A stretch of DNA of 64,000 bases from Chondrus crispus. Its lineage: Eukaryota; Rhodophyta; Florideophyceae; Gigartinales; Gigartinaceae. Below are positions 48,437 to 57,940 of this stretch, piece after piece. Under the pieces are notes generated by a model. That model worked only from the letters and a program-made list of their open reading frames with translations, ran no database searches and was not told where the DNA came from. A program made the position numbers and the translations under genes. Every line of letters starts with the position of its first letter. Positions within the stretch are counted from its first letter, which is position 1. The stretch lies in contig NW_005179184.1 of the NCBI RefSeq assembly GCF_000350225.1, forward strand, positions 44,536 to 108,535, in the 5' to 3' direction.

Positions 48437-50554
48437 CTACATTTTAAAAGCTGCAACTCTGCGAGTACTACTCGCAGAAGGTTGTAGAAGGCCCTTTTTC
48501 CAAAGGGCGTTTCGTATGGAGTCAAACGCCTCGGGATTCTTGACCGCCTCTCTGTTACCGGGTTCTCGGCCCTGAAGGATGCGTTTGACTGGAATCTCAC
48601 ATTTCTTTCCAGAGAATGTGAAAGGGACTTCTGGGACTTGTACGATAGAGTATGGGATGTGCCTCGGAGAGAGACGACTTCGAATCTGATGCTGGATTTG
48701 CTTTTCTATGGAACTACTCAGGAGAAGTGGGTGGCGCAGTGCCACAAACATAACAATCCTGTTATCTCCGAATAGAGTATGCTCTGTCACTAGGGCGCTT
48801 TCAACAAATTCTAAGCCCTCTACCACCTGATACAAATCTGCCGTTCCAATACGAACACCCCCAGGATTTAGTGTTGAATCTGATCGGCCGGTGATCTCAA
48901 CGCCTCCGTTTTTTGTTATTGATGCAAAATCACCATGCGCCCATATCTGCGGGCCAAATCGCTCGAAATAAGAACTCTTGTACTTTCGATGTTCATTGTC
49001 ATCTTGAAAGTAGAGGGGCATACATGGACAGCAATTTCGACAGACTAGTTCCCCACGTTCGGATGTCACTGGAGCCCCAACTTTGCTGAAAACAGCCACA
49101 TCCATTCCTAAACCAACACACTGCAGTTCAGGTGCGATGACGGGCTTCCAGGGAGTGCCCAACGCGAAACATCCATTGATTTCTGTGCCGCCAGACATGC
49201 TCGCATACTGCACACCTCGACCAAAGAAAGAACGAACAAAATCGAAATGATCGACAGTTGATGGAGACCCAGTTGCCATAACCAACCGCAAGCTCGAAAC
49301 CGGAGGTTTCGGCAAGACCTTCTGGTGGCTAGCTGGTATTTGACTCAATGCGTAATAGTACTTGGCCCCACTGCCGAAATGGGTAACGCTTTCATCGTTG
49401 GCAATGTTGATCAAGCGAAACGGATCATTGTCGGGAATCGCAGCCCCGTCATAGAAAACTAGTTTGCACCCGGTCGCTAGGGCTGCGATAACCCAGTTGA
49501 ACAGCATCCACCCTGTCGATGTCGTGTAGAGCATTGTGGACATCTCCGTAACTTCATGATGGAGCGAATGTTCTTTCATTTGATTTAACAAGATGCCAGG
49601 CCCCTGAACGATACACTTCGGTCTTCCTGTTGTGCCTGACGAAAACATTGTGACGACGGGATCGTCCATGGACATCGTTTCGTATCTGAATGTCTCAATT
49701 GAACCGGCAGACTTTTCGAAATCTCGCAATAGCGCATGATTAACTCCTGTTGGTGCTGTTTTTGCCACAGATAGGATACTATACCCCTCTAAACAGCATC
49801 CTGGAGGCATGCATATGAGGAGTTCTACTGAAGGCATGCGAGTAGCTATCCTCGATATGTTGTTTAGGACGCATCGCACCTCACCTTTGTAGCGATATGC
49901 TGGGGTGTAGAACAAGACTTTCGGTTGTACTTGCTCTAGCCTGGAACAAACAGCTGTCTCTCCAAAGTCAGGAGAACATGACGACCAAACTCCTCCGATA
50001 GCATTTGTCGCGAGCATAGCGATGGCGGCATCCGGAGTATTCGACAGCACTCCGGCAACGGAATCACTTCGACGTACGCCAGCCTTTCGCAGCGCTAGTG
50101 CCAGGCGTTTCACGCGCGTTTCAAGAACTTCGAAGGTAAGCCGTCGGCGGTGGCCGACGTCATCTAACGATTGTTCTGGTCTGTAGACAGCAGCAACTTT
50201 CTCCGGACATATGTTTGCATACCGCAGTGCGATTTGAGCGAAATTGACAGACAAGCCGGGCATCCAAGAAACGTTCACCAAGCGTGGCAACGTTTCATCT
50301 CGGCCACGGCATATAACTGATTCTGGTGGAATTGAAATTCCCTTCGACACAAAGCCAGTGAACTCGGCCACAGAAGCCCAGAAGTGAGCTGGATTCGCAA
50401 CGCTCCATGCGTGCAACGCAATATAGTCGCCAATTTCGACGTTTGCGCCATGTTTTGTATTCAAATATTTGACAAATCTTGTCAAGTTGCTCGAGGCAAT
50501 CGATTCTTTCGAGGGCGTCCAAAACTCTCCGAGCCTAGACTCAGGTTGTTCCAT
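48437..50554 (-). CDS. AACS: acetoacetyl-CoA synthetase
   Basis: This 705-residue ATP-dependent ligase makes acetoacetyl-CoA from acetoacetate in the cytosol, feeding sterol or fatty acid synthesis. It belongs to the ANL superfamily: N-terminal acetyl-CoA-synthetase domain (YIALHAWSVANPAHFWASVA, VSWMPGLSVNFAQ), the P-loop-like VTMFSSGTTGRPKCIVQG, YTTSTGWMLFNWVIAALATG, YASMSGGTEINGCF, the hinge-proximal IWAHGDFASITKNGG and ITGRSDSTLNPGGVRIGTAD. The C-terminal VPFTFSGKKCEIPVKRIL holds the acetyl-transfer lysine. The HEV...TSTGWM spacing and the overall length match AACS rather than acetyl- or propionyl-CoA synthetase. No targeting peptide or peroxisomal SKL is present. The start ATG is 50554 in a divergent region. 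Confidence 0.93.
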   Translation of the reverse strand: MEQPESRLGEFWTPSKESIASSNLTRFVKYLNTKHGANVEIGDYIALHAWSVANPAHFWASVAEFTGFVSKGISIPPESVICRGRDETLPRLVNVSWMPGLSVNFAQIALRYANICPEKVAAVYRPEQSLDDVGHRRRLTFEVLETRVKRLALALRKAGVRRSDSVAGVLSNTPDAAIAMLATNAIGGVWSSCSPDFGETAVCSRLEQVQPKVLFYTPAYRYKGEVRCVLNNISRIATRMPSVELLICMPPGCCLEGYSILSVAKTAPTGVNHALLRDFEKSAGSIETFRYETMSMDDPVVTMFSSGTTGRPKCIVQGPGILLNQMKEHSLHHEVTEMSTMLYTTSTGWMLFNWVIAALATGCKLVFYDGAAIPDNDPFRLINIANDESVTHFGSGAKYYYALSQIPASHQKVLPKPPVSSLRLVMATGSPSTVDHFDFVRSFFGRGVQYASMSGGTEINGCFALGTPWKPVIAPELQCVGLGMDVAVFSKVGAPVTSERGELVCRNCCPCMPLYFQDDNEHRKYKSSYFERFGPQIWAHGDFASITKNGGVEITGRSDSTLNPGGVRIGTADLYQVVEGLEFVESALVTEHTLFGDNRIVMFVALRHPLLLSSSIEKQIQHQIRSRLSPRHIPYSIVQVPEVPFTFSGKKCEIPVKRILQGREPGNREAVKNPEAFDSIRNALWKKGLLQPSASSTRRVAAFKM

Positions 50555-51031
50555 ATTCGCTTCTTTTAACGCATCTTTGTTGGACTTGCGGCAATTGAAT
50601 TGAGGATAGATTTGACTCTCTCACAGCATCGCTACAGCATATCCTCTGAGGTGTCAAACTGGAATATTCAAGGCATGCTGTTGATGACGCAAAGGTGGAG
50701 CTCTACCTTTATATCACGAGTTAGCGGGTTACACAAAGGCCCAGACTCCATAGGGAGCAGGGTTCGGTTGTCTACTTACGCATCATCACTTTTCGCATTA
50801 TTCTTTTGCCTTATTTTTTATGATAGCTTCAAGAGCCAATCACCTCCCCCTCAGGCAACCTCTGCAAAACGTCCACGCAGATCACGCCCTTCGCCATCAA
50901 GGTCACTTCTGTCCAGGAAGTATTTTCCACAGTGCCTTCACCAAGGAACAGTGCAAGCGTGAATCAAGCCTTTATTGCCGCATTCCGTCTACGGAGTCGT
51001 CAAGTGTCATTGTTACGATATTTGCAGTCCG
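50555..51031. other. divergent intergenic region, 477 bp
   Basis: This lies between leftward AACS and rightward DNL zinc finger gene. It is open in one plus frame (50600-50962) without recognisable content. An upstream exon carrying the transit peptide of the DNL protein could lie here; the sequence just before 51032 (TATTTGCAG) looks like an acceptor, but I could not place a matching donor. Confidence 0.3.
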
Positions 51032-51547
51032 ATGTTGGGTTTGGGTTTTGCATTGGGAGCAATAGCGCTGCCGAAAGAAGCCTTCTCGTTTGCTGCCCCA
51101 TTAAACTCTCCGCGTAGAAGATATATTTTATCAAATCGACCAAATGGAATCTATATGAAGGAGAAATCTGGAAAAGGTAGCTCAAGTGCTCGTCCTTTGC
51201 CTCAAGGTTTTGGGAACAAGTCATCGTCTGCTTCGGATGGAGAGAAGGTGGCATTTGTGGGTAATGACAAGTTGGGTATATCTTTTACCTGCGATGCACA
51301 GGGATGTGGAGAGCGCGTCACGAAGAGCGTGAAAAGAAGGAGTTACGAGAAAGGAACAGTACTCATTCGCTGTCCGAAATGTGAAAAGCACCACATTATT
51401 GCAGACAACACAGGGATGTTCGCACACCTTACTGGAGGAAGAAAGAACGTTGAGGAAATAGCGAAGGATACGGGTGCGGCTTTCACTCGTGTGGGGACTG
51501 ATTCTTTTCAACTAGACAACTCATATAGTAAGTTCGCAATGCCCTAA
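51032..51547 (+). CDS. DNL-type zinc finger protein (Zim17/HEP family), plastid-type
   Basis: The C-terminal half is a DNL zinc finger: ISFTCDAQGCGERVTKSVKR, then YEKGTVLIRCPKCEKHHIIA and DNTGMF. The two Cys pairs bind zinc; the family usually reads DNL where this has DNT. HEP/Zim17 proteins keep organelle Hsp70 soluble. The first in-frame ATG gives 171 residues with a hydrophobic start (MLGLGFALGAIALPKEAFSF) and Ser/Arg-rich linker, compatible with an organelle signal, perhaps plastid. The TTTGCAG immediately upstream could be an acceptor, so the real N-terminus may lie in an earlier exon. Plants have mitochondrial and plastid versions; I cannot decide between them. Confidence 0.8.
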   Translation: MLGLGFALGAIALPKEAFSFAAPLNSPRRRYILSNRPNGIYMKEKSGKGSSSARPLPQGFGNKSSSASDGEKVAFVGNDKLGISFTCDAQGCGERVTKSVKRRSYEKGTVLIRCPKCEKHHIIADNTGMFAHLTGGRKNVEEIAKDTGAAFTRVGTDSFQLDNSYSKFAMP

Positions 51548-51789
51548 TTTGCCTTCCCTTTTGCGTAGCGTGAGATGATATCTAACTAGAAGGCGATGAT
51601 GTTTCCCTGTTTGCCGGAGATGGACGTTAACAGGGGAAGCGAAAGACTTGGACCCCATGAACTCAGGCCCGAAGACCGATGGAATTGGCAAGGATGCAAA
51701 TTCTTCTTCGTTAGAAGGCGAGGAGAGCGAAAGCGGGTAGAATTCTATAATCGCGGGACCACTACATTATTTTCTAGAAAGGTTCAAGC

Positions 51790-52539
51790 TTACTCCTCGC
51801 GGACGAAGACGTAAAATTCTCCGCCTTCACTTTTTCCGACTCGCAGCTTTTCACTGCAGTATGTTGTTTCCAGGACCGCTTTAGAGTCTGCCCGGACGGT
51901 AGTCTTTCCCATGAGTAGAGCGCTAGCATATGTTACTTCAAGTGTTCTGCCAGTCTTCCCAGCGAGCCGCCATTTCCCAATGAGAGCATTCTCACCTTTC
52001 ATGAGTCCCAGGAAAACCTCGATACCTTCGACTGTTCTCGCTTTGCCGTCACGATTAAGCTCGACAACTACGCTCTTGCACTTTGCACCCGGCAACGACC
52101 CCAGCCCAGTGATACTCCCCGCATTCTTTTCGACAGCTACGCTATCTGTCAATAGCAGCTTCCAGTTCCCAGGAAGCAGCTTCTGAAGCTTGCCCTTAGA
52201 GGCACCGAATCCTCCTTTCGATTTCTCGAGCGCTCGCACAGCCGCCACCGCCTTTTCAAACTTGTCTGGCTGAAGTTTGCGGTATCGATGGAGACTTACG
52301 TCTCCGGCTGATTGTTCTAGTTCTCGCAAGGAATCTAGGAAAATTTCTTCAAGCTCTGTCGCCGTTTGAACTTTTGAAGTGATGGTTCGTTGGGGTAGAC
52401 TCCTCGCGCGACGCTGCGGGGCTTTTGCTAATCGGGCCGCGTATGGAGGTTGTCGCTGTAGGATTAATGCATTCCGTTGAAATCCTGATGTGTTCGTGCC
52501 TAGGCTAGGCGCATTAACAAAGCACGCTTTGTAAGACAT
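51790..52539 (-). CDS. fibrillin / plastid lipid-associated protein (PAP family)
   Basis: This 249-residue protein has an Arg/Ser/Gln-rich transit peptide (residues 1-60) and a PAP_fibrillin domain: LQKLLPGNWKLLLTDSVAVE, ITGLGSLPGAKCKSVVVELN, the ARTVEGIEVFLGLMKGENAL block, WRLAGKTGRTLEVTYASALL, and RADSKAVLETTYCSEKLRVG. The terminal GGEFYVFVREE matches the usual FVFxR ending. Fibrillins are lipocalin-like proteins of plastoglobules and thylakoids. The ATG at 52539 begins an N-terminus with no acidic residues in 50, as needed for plastid import. Its presence supports a plastid-bearing host. The subfamily cannot be named by eye. Confidence 0.86.
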   Translation of the reverse strand: MSYKACFVNAPSLGTNTSGFQRNALILQRQPPYAARLAKAPQRRARSLPQRTITSKVQTATELEEIFLDSLRELEQSAGDVSLHRYRKLQPDKFEKAVAAVRALEKSKGGFGASKGKLQKLLPGNWKLLLTDSVAVEKNAGSITGLGSLPGAKCKSVVVELNRDGKARTVEGIEVFLGLMKGENALIGKWRLAGKTGRTLEVTYASALLMGKTTVRADSKAVLETTYCSEKLRVGKSEGGEFYVFVREE

Positions 52540-52961
52540 CGTGAAATGGTCCCGTGAGCAAGGGCGCAGTGAAGATGTCAGTTCTTGCCGCCAGTTTTCT
52601 GGTTTCGGAGCAATTTGTATTTCGACGTAGAGGCCAGGTTCGAGAATGCTCTTTGTGGCTGTGTCTTAGAGTCGATGCGTGAGAGTATGATGCATCCTTT
52701 TGAGCGATGCTGATATGAGCTCATGACAGCAAGGCGCATGTCAATGTTTAATTTTTTCCAGGCTTGTCCAATTTGGCGTATGCTGGTCTCTTTCAGATAG
52801 GGTGGTCATCGCGTGGCCATCGACAAGTGATCCGAAGCAATACGAGCTTCACACGAAAGTTCTCTGAACGTTCTACCGCCTGCCCTTAGAAACGTATTCA
52901 CGCCTTACAACACCACAACAATTTTCTCCCGATTGATACCGTGAAGTCGTCCCCGACGAGA
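52540..52961. other. divergent intergenic region, 422 bp
   Basis: This is the promoter region between leftward fibrillin and the rightward small two-exon gene. No element is recognised beyond ordinary sequence. Confidence 0.3.
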
Positions 52962-53346
52962 ATGTCTACAGGAACGCTGTCGGTCGAGGATGCCCGTCTT
53001 CTCGCCAGCATTTTAGGCGACACAGGGAATTCGATGCCATCTCCGTCATCATCAATAGCCGATGATGCCACCAACGTAAGCAAAAAGTGGCCAGTGCTGA
53101 CTTTCCAAGCGGAAATCAACCAAATAGATATGTCCAGTGATACTGACCGCCTTCTCAATATCGGTCGCACCATAGCACCGTTTGTACGTCATACTGCTTG
53201 CGATATTCCTATTCGCTATGTCGTGTGTTGCCTTTTCGTGGCAGCGCTACCACAAAGACGTCTCCGAAGCATTGTCCACGGCTGGCACGCAAATGCCGCG
53301 AAGGAACTTCAATCCCAAATCGGCAAAGCAAGGCAAAGTTGAATGA
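52962..53346 (+). CDS. small two-exon gene, unknown 107-residue protein
   Basis: The model is join(52962..53183, 53245..53346). The donor GTACGT after ACCGTTT and the acceptor CGTGGCAG define a 61-nt intron in phase 0, the shortest in the window. The protein begins MSTGTLSVEDARLLASILGD, has a Ser-rich loop, WPVLTFQAEINQIDMSSDTD and RLLNIGRTIAPF. Exon 2 then adds RYHKDVSEALSTAGTQMPRR and a basic tail ending KQGKVE. I recognise no family. The unspliced frame would instead read into VRHTACDIPIRYVV and stop later at 53342, so reading through is possible; the GTACGT donor, typical here, favours splicing. It lies tail to tail with the 2-oxoglutarate dehydrogenase gene (146 bp apart). Confidence 0.45.
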
Positions 53347-53492
53347 TAGCTTTCAATTAGTATCGAGCTGTTTAGTATTGAGCCGTTTACTGATTCCCTA
53401 TGTCCGAGCTGCGTGGTCTCATTAGTTTTTTTCAGAGCTGCCGGTCTTTCCGTCGCGTAACAAACTACAGAGTTGCAGGGCAGGAACAAAGA

Positions 53493-56400
53493 CTAGTAGG
53501 TGAACGTCTCCTCGTTGAGGGCTACCTGTTCTTGTTGATGTGTCCTAATCGACCCAGTAGCGGGAGAAGCTGACGGCTGGCGCCCGATATACGTGAGCTG
53601 CCCGCGCTCATGGCCGTTCTCAAGGTCCCGAAGTGCTGTAGCGAATCGAGGTTGAACATAAGCCCAGGCACCCATGTTCTTACTTTCCTCCTGTCGCCAA
53701 ACGACCTCCGCGTTCGGATACTTTGCAGCTTCAGCCTGGACCAAATCAAACGGAAACGGCGAAATTTGTTCCACACGTGCAATAGCAACGTCTTCCACAT
53801 TCCGCAATGAACGCTCCTTCAGGATATCGTAGTACACCTTCCCCGAACAAAAGACAAGACGTTTAACTTTTTCTGGTGTAACCATTCCTGTGCTTTCGTC
53901 TGGGATTACGCGACGGAACATGGCGCCCTCGCCAAATTCTGACAGCGAGCTCTTGCAGACGTGATCACGCAAAAGCGATTTGGGAGTCATCACAATCAAT
54001 GGCTTGCGGAACTCCCTTGCCACTTGACGACGAAGTACGTGAAAGTAGTTGGCCGGCGTCGAACAGTTTACCACCTGCCAGTTGCAATCTTGAATCTGCT
54101 TAGACTTGTGAGGGTCCATGTCCGGCATAACATCTGGGTCATCGTCGCACATTTGTAAATATCGTTCTAACCTCGCTGAAGAATGCTCCGGGCCCTGTCC
54201 CTCGTACCCATGAGGCAGAAGGAGCGTCAGGCCGGATTGCCTTCTCCATTTGCGCTCTCCGGCCGCGAGGAATGTGTCGATGATCACCTGTGCTCCATTG
54301 GCAAAGTCCCCGAACTGAGCTTCCCACATTACCAAAGATTGCGGTGATTCCAAGGAGTATCCCATCTCAAATCCGAGAACGGCCATCTCCGACAGATTTG
54401 AGTTACAAACTTGGAAGTGAGCTTGTTCGCCCATGTTAAGGTTGTTTAGAGGCACAAAAATTCCCTCCTCGTCCTGATGGTGCAAAACTGCGTGCCTTTG
54501 CGAAAATGTACCGCGCTCGCAATCCTGTCCAGACAATCGCACGGCAAATCCATCCAAGAGCAAACTGCCGAAAGCCAGAGCTTCCGCAGTTGCCCACAAA
54601 ATACCCTCTCCCATTTCCAAAGACTTTTTGCGATCTGCAAATTGCTTCCGCAAAATTGAATGTAGCTTGAACCCTTCCGGTACTTCACAGTGCTTCATGC
54701 CCACTTGACGTAACTTTTTGAGCTCCACACCAGTCGTTTGTAACCGACTGTGGTCGGCCTCGCTCTTCATGCCCTTCCAATGAGAAGAAAGCCAATCCTT
54801 CTCACTCGGTTTCCACGTCTTTCCTATATCAAACTTCTCGTGGAGACTCTTGTTGATTGAAGCTGTCAGGTCCTTGAACTCAGCATCGGTAATCACTCCC
54901 TCGCTAATAAGTTGTTTCCCATAGATGTTCATGGGGGTGTCATGTGCCTTGATCAACTTGTACATGTGAGGCTGCGTGAACATGGGCTGATCCAGCTCAT
55001 TGTGTCCATGCCTCCTGTAGCAAAACAGATCCACAACGACATCCTTTTGAAAGCGCTGGCGGTAATCCATAGCAATCTTGCACACCTTCACGACGGATTC
55101 GGGACAGTCGCCGTTTACATGGAAAATAGGCATGCCGACAGTCTTCGCGACGTCAGTAGGATACGGAGAGGAGCGAGCCTCCTTTGGATCCGTTGTGAAA
55201 CCAATCTGGTTGTTGACAACGATGTGAATCGTCCCGCCAGTCGTATAGTCCCTGAGATCGGAGAGCTCAAGCGTCTCTGCGACTACGCCCTGCCCAGCAA
55301 AGGACGCATCCCCGTGCAACATGAGGGCCATGGTCTTCTCCCTGTTGAAGTCTTCCGTGAAAAACTGCTTCGCTCTCGTCTTACCAACGACCACAGGGTC
55401 AACCGCCTCCAAATGGCTTGGATTAGCCAACAGGGAGAAGTGAACCGTGTTCCCCGAACGCATCTTCCTCGTGGTGCTAGTGCCCAAATGGTACTTGACA
55501 TCTCCACTGCCAAGGTAGCTGTCGGCGAACGGATCCTCACGTGGTACAAACTCATGGAAAATCTGCTCGAGTGGCTTTTGGGCCACATTCCCGAGGACGT
55601 TGAGCCTGCCTCTATGCGACATCCCCAGGACGACGTTCTCGACCCCCAGTTGCGAGCCATGGTCAATCATCGCCTGTAGCCCAGGGATGAGAGATTCCCC
55701 TCCCTCAAGCCCGAATCGCTTGGCCGTATTATGCTTCCGAGCGAGAAATGTTTCAAACAGCTCCCCTTCGGCCAGATCACGCAGGATCTCCTTTTTCTCC
55801 TCTGTTGAAAACGGGCGTTCATTCTCGTTTTCCAGAATGTTGCCAATCCAAAACTTTTCATCACGCGAGAGCATATGGCGATACTCAGCGCCAATCTTGC
55901 CGCAATACGCTTTTCTCAACAGTGCGACAATGTCCTTGAGTCTTCTCACGGGGGGACCCGGAAGCTCGCCATAAACGACGAACTCTCTGTCCATATCGGC
56001 CTCCGTAAAGTTGTAGTGTTTAGGATCGGATTCGCGATGGATTTTGAAAGGATCTATTCCGCCGCTGCTAAGGATCTTCCTGCGCATGCCGAGCGGGTCA
56101 AGATCGGCGACCAAATGCCCCCTGTGCCTGTATGCCCTGATCATGCTCATGAGTTGAATGGTATCCTGGGAGATCTGGAACAAATCCTTTCCAGGCGTCA
56201 TGCCAGCTGGGACGGTATCTAGCTTGTTGCGATTGACGCGTATAAGCTCGACAGCGTCGCCGGGGGCGACACCAATTTCCAGGTTGTGAAAAAAGGTGGT
56301 CCATGACGAATGGACGGAATTGGGGTCCTCACGATAGCGCTCGTACATTTCCTCGAGGACTGTAGCGTTTGTGCCCGTCATAAAACTTTCGCTAGGGTCG

Positions 56401-56537
56401 AGCTTGGTGCCGGCGAGGGCGGGCGTGGCCGAGCGGGCCTTGGTGGCGAGCGGGCGGGCGATGGCCATGGGGCTACGGGGTGACGCGACGCCCGCCAGCG
56501 CGCGCGTGAGGAGGAAACGTGCGCGGGTGGCCGACAT
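53493..56537 (-). CDS. OGDH: 2-oxoglutarate dehydrogenase E1 component, mitochondrial
   Basis: This is the TPP-dependent E1 of the TCA-cycle complex converting 2-oxoglutarate to succinyl-CoA. The 1014-residue single-exon protein starts with a presequence (MSATRARFLLTRALAG). The family N-terminal piece follows, SFMTGTNATVLEEMYERYRE and SVHSSWTTFF. The core includes RGHLVADLDPLG, the His motifs GMSHRGRLNVLGNV and HLEAVDPVVVGKTRA, VLMLHGDASFAGQGVVAETL (track reads LMLHGDASFAGQG) and VVDLFCYRRHGHNELDQP. The transketolase-like C-terminus shows RGTFSQRHAVLHHQDE, EAQFGDFANGAQVIIDTFLA and LLLPHGYEGQGPEHSSARLE. Length and order are those of eukaryotic and proteobacterial E1. DHTKD1 is excluded by the full-length E1 signature and presequence context, although not rigorously. 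Confidence 0.96.
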   Translation of the reverse strand: MSATRARFLLTRALAGVASPRSPMAIARPLATKARSATPALAGTKLDPSESFMTGTNATVLEEMYERYREDPNSVHSSWTTFFHNLEIGVAPGDAVELIRVNRNKLDTVPAGMTPGKDLFQISQDTIQLMSMIRAYRHRGHLVADLDPLGMRRKILSSGGIDPFKIHRESDPKHYNFTEADMDREFVVYGELPGPPVRRLKDIVALLRKAYCGKIGAEYRHMLSRDEKFWIGNILENENERPFSTEEKKEILRDLAEGELFETFLARKHNTAKRFGLEGGESLIPGLQAMIDHGSQLGVENVVLGMSHRGRLNVLGNVAQKPLEQIFHEFVPREDPFADSYLGSGDVKYHLGTSTTRKMRSGNTVHFSLLANPSHLEAVDPVVVGKTRAKQFFTEDFNREKTMALMLHGDASFAGQGVVAETLELSDLRDYTTGGTIHIVVNNQIGFTTDPKEARSSPYPTDVAKTVGMPIFHVNGDCPESVVKVCKIAMDYRQRFQKDVVVDLFCYRRHGHNELDQPMFTQPHMYKLIKAHDTPMNIYGKQLISEGVITDAEFKDLTASINKSLHEKFDIGKTWKPSEKDWLSSHWKGMKSEADHSRLQTTGVELKKLRQVGMKHCEVPEGFKLHSILRKQFADRKKSLEMGEGILWATAEALAFGSLLLDGFAVRLSGQDCERGTFSQRHAVLHHQDEEGIFVPLNNLNMGEQAHFQVCNSNLSEMAVLGFEMGYSLESPQSLVMWEAQFGDFANGAQVIIDTFLAAGERKWRRQSGLTLLLPHGYEGQGPEHSSARLERYLQMCDDDPDVMPDMDPHKSKQIQDCNWQVVNCSTPANYFHVLRRQVAREFRKPLIVMTPKSLLRDHVCKSSLSEFGEGAMFRRVIPDESTGMVTPEKVKRLVFCSGKVYYDILKERSLRNVEDVAIARVEQISPFPFDLVQAEAAKYPNAEVVWRQEESKNMGAWAYVQPRFATALRDLENGHERGQLTYIGRQPSASPATGSIRTHQQEQVALNEETFTY

Positions 56538-57259
56538 GATGAGAATTGAGGGGGGATGTAAGGGAGGGCGGCGAAAGGAAGGGGGAAGGGGAAGGTGTAG
56601 TTGAGGAAAGAGACTGCGACCGGCCGTACATGACGGGCGCGGGTACGAGGGAACAGAGCGGTCTTACAGCAAGGCGGATTGGGCGGCCCGAAATATCTCT
56701 GGATTTGAGATATCACTTTTGAACCAATAGGGGCGGTACCTGTCGGGGCAGTGTACGGGTTCTGGTCCAGGTGACTGTATCATTACCGTCAACTAACTCT
56801 CTACAAAACTAAGTATCGACCATTTGCATGTGCACCACTACGAGACAAACCCGCCCGTTTCTGCTAGTCCTGACCACCGCAACTCCCGGCGCACCTCTGC
56901 ACGTGTATGACGTCTTGCGAAGCAAAGACGTCATGGTGGATCCACATTCCACTAGTGACTCTCGAAGGATATCCATTGTACCCAGACAAGGCGCTACATA
57001 GCTTCACCATCCGCAATTCAACAAGCCCATGACGTAAGGCCCATATACGGGCGCGCCAAAGTGCAATAGTATCGACAGCGCACGCATCTCGACTAACTGC
57101 ATGGGACATGGACACATGCGCCCTTCCAACGAATACATACCCTATCTTGACGATGTCAAACACAAAACAACCCTACCAAAACTTGACACCTACGACTTCT
57201 CCGACGCCCCACGCTACAACCCTCTCTTCCACTGCCTGCACACATCATATCTTGCCGCG
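56538..57259. other. intergenic 722 bp, no gene seen
   Basis: This is the promoter side of OGDH (C/T-rich on its sense strand, 56540-56640) and the 3' side of the following unknown gene. TGACGTCTTGCGAAGCAAAG near 56908, followed by GACGTCAT near 56927, contains two GACGTC cores that could be bZIP/CRE-like sites; this is only a sequence resemblance. Confidence 0.3.
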
Positions 57260-57940
57260 CTACCCTCTGGTGGTTTTGCGCTCTCCTTCCTTGTCTGGCG
57301 CCAAATGCTGATGCACAGCATGCACAAAGTCATGCTTAGCCTGTCCTCTAACCTCCATACCTGCCTTTTCCACGTACTCTCTCAACTGCGGCATACTCCA
57401 CCTCTGCAAGCTTCTGCAAATTGCCTGCCGGACTTCTGCATTCACGAGCTGTTTCTTCTTGGGATCTGTGGACCAGCCCTTTTTGAGCCTCTTCAGGACC
57501 GGGTCCTGCACGTCGCCCGAGGTGGCGGCCGCCAGCGCAGTGCGCAGACACGCGGTCTTGCGGTCGCGGTCCAGCGAGCTCCAGCGGCGGCGTTTAGACG
57601 TCGGACCGGAGGAATCTAAGGGGCGCTTACGCGAAGCCGTGGGCTTGGCGCGGAGGGCATGGATGAGGCAGCGCGTCTTCTCGGTCGGGATAGTGGTGCG
57701 CGCCCACAGGTCGGCTTGAGAGGGGAGGTAGAGAGGGAAAGAGTCGGAGACGGGCGTGCCGTCATAGCGGGAAAATAGACCAGTAGAGGGGAGCGAGTGG
57801 ATGATGGATTCGATGGAGGAGTTGGCGCTGAGGCGCGGCTTTTCGGTTGAGGGGGTTGTTGGAGCGTCCAGTTGGTGTGGATGCTCCGCAGCGGCCATGG
57901 GTTGTGCCGTTGTTCTGAGAAGAGACCTGGATGGTGTCAT
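57260..57940 (-). CDS. unknown basic protein, possible SAP-like C-terminus
   Basis: The frame is open from 58561, but 57941-58200 is a C-rich leader typical here, so the ATG at 57940 (MTPSRSLLRTTAQP) is taken, giving 226 residues; 57898 is a further candidate. The N-terminal 90 residues contain SANSSIESIIHSLPSTGLFS and FPLYLPSQADLWARTTIPTE. The middle is Lys/Arg-rich (KRPLDSSGPTSKRRRWSSLD) with a likely nuclear localisation signal. The C-terminus LQRWSMPQLREYVEKAGMEV RGQAKHDFVHAVH looks like a helix-turn-helix of SAP type, which binds DNA or RNA. No family is recognised. The gene could be a chromatin-associated protein; that is inference from the NLS and the SAP-like tail. Confidence 0.5.
   Translation of the reverse strand: MTPSRSLLRTTAQPMAAAEHPHQLDAPTTPSTEKPRLSANSSIESIIHSLPSTGLFSRYDGTPVSDSFPLYLPSQADLWARTTIPTEKTRCLIHALRAKPTASRKRPLDSSGPTSKRRRWSSLDRDRKTACLRTALAAATSGDVQDPVLKRLKKGWSTDPKKKQLVNAEVRQAICRSLQRWSMPQLREYVEKAGMEVRGQAKHDFVHAVHQHLAPDKEGERKTTRG

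Noticed and set aside
57101-57619. 172-residue plus-strand frame
   Set aside because: Opposite to the 3' end of the minus-strand unknown gene; no motif and poor context.
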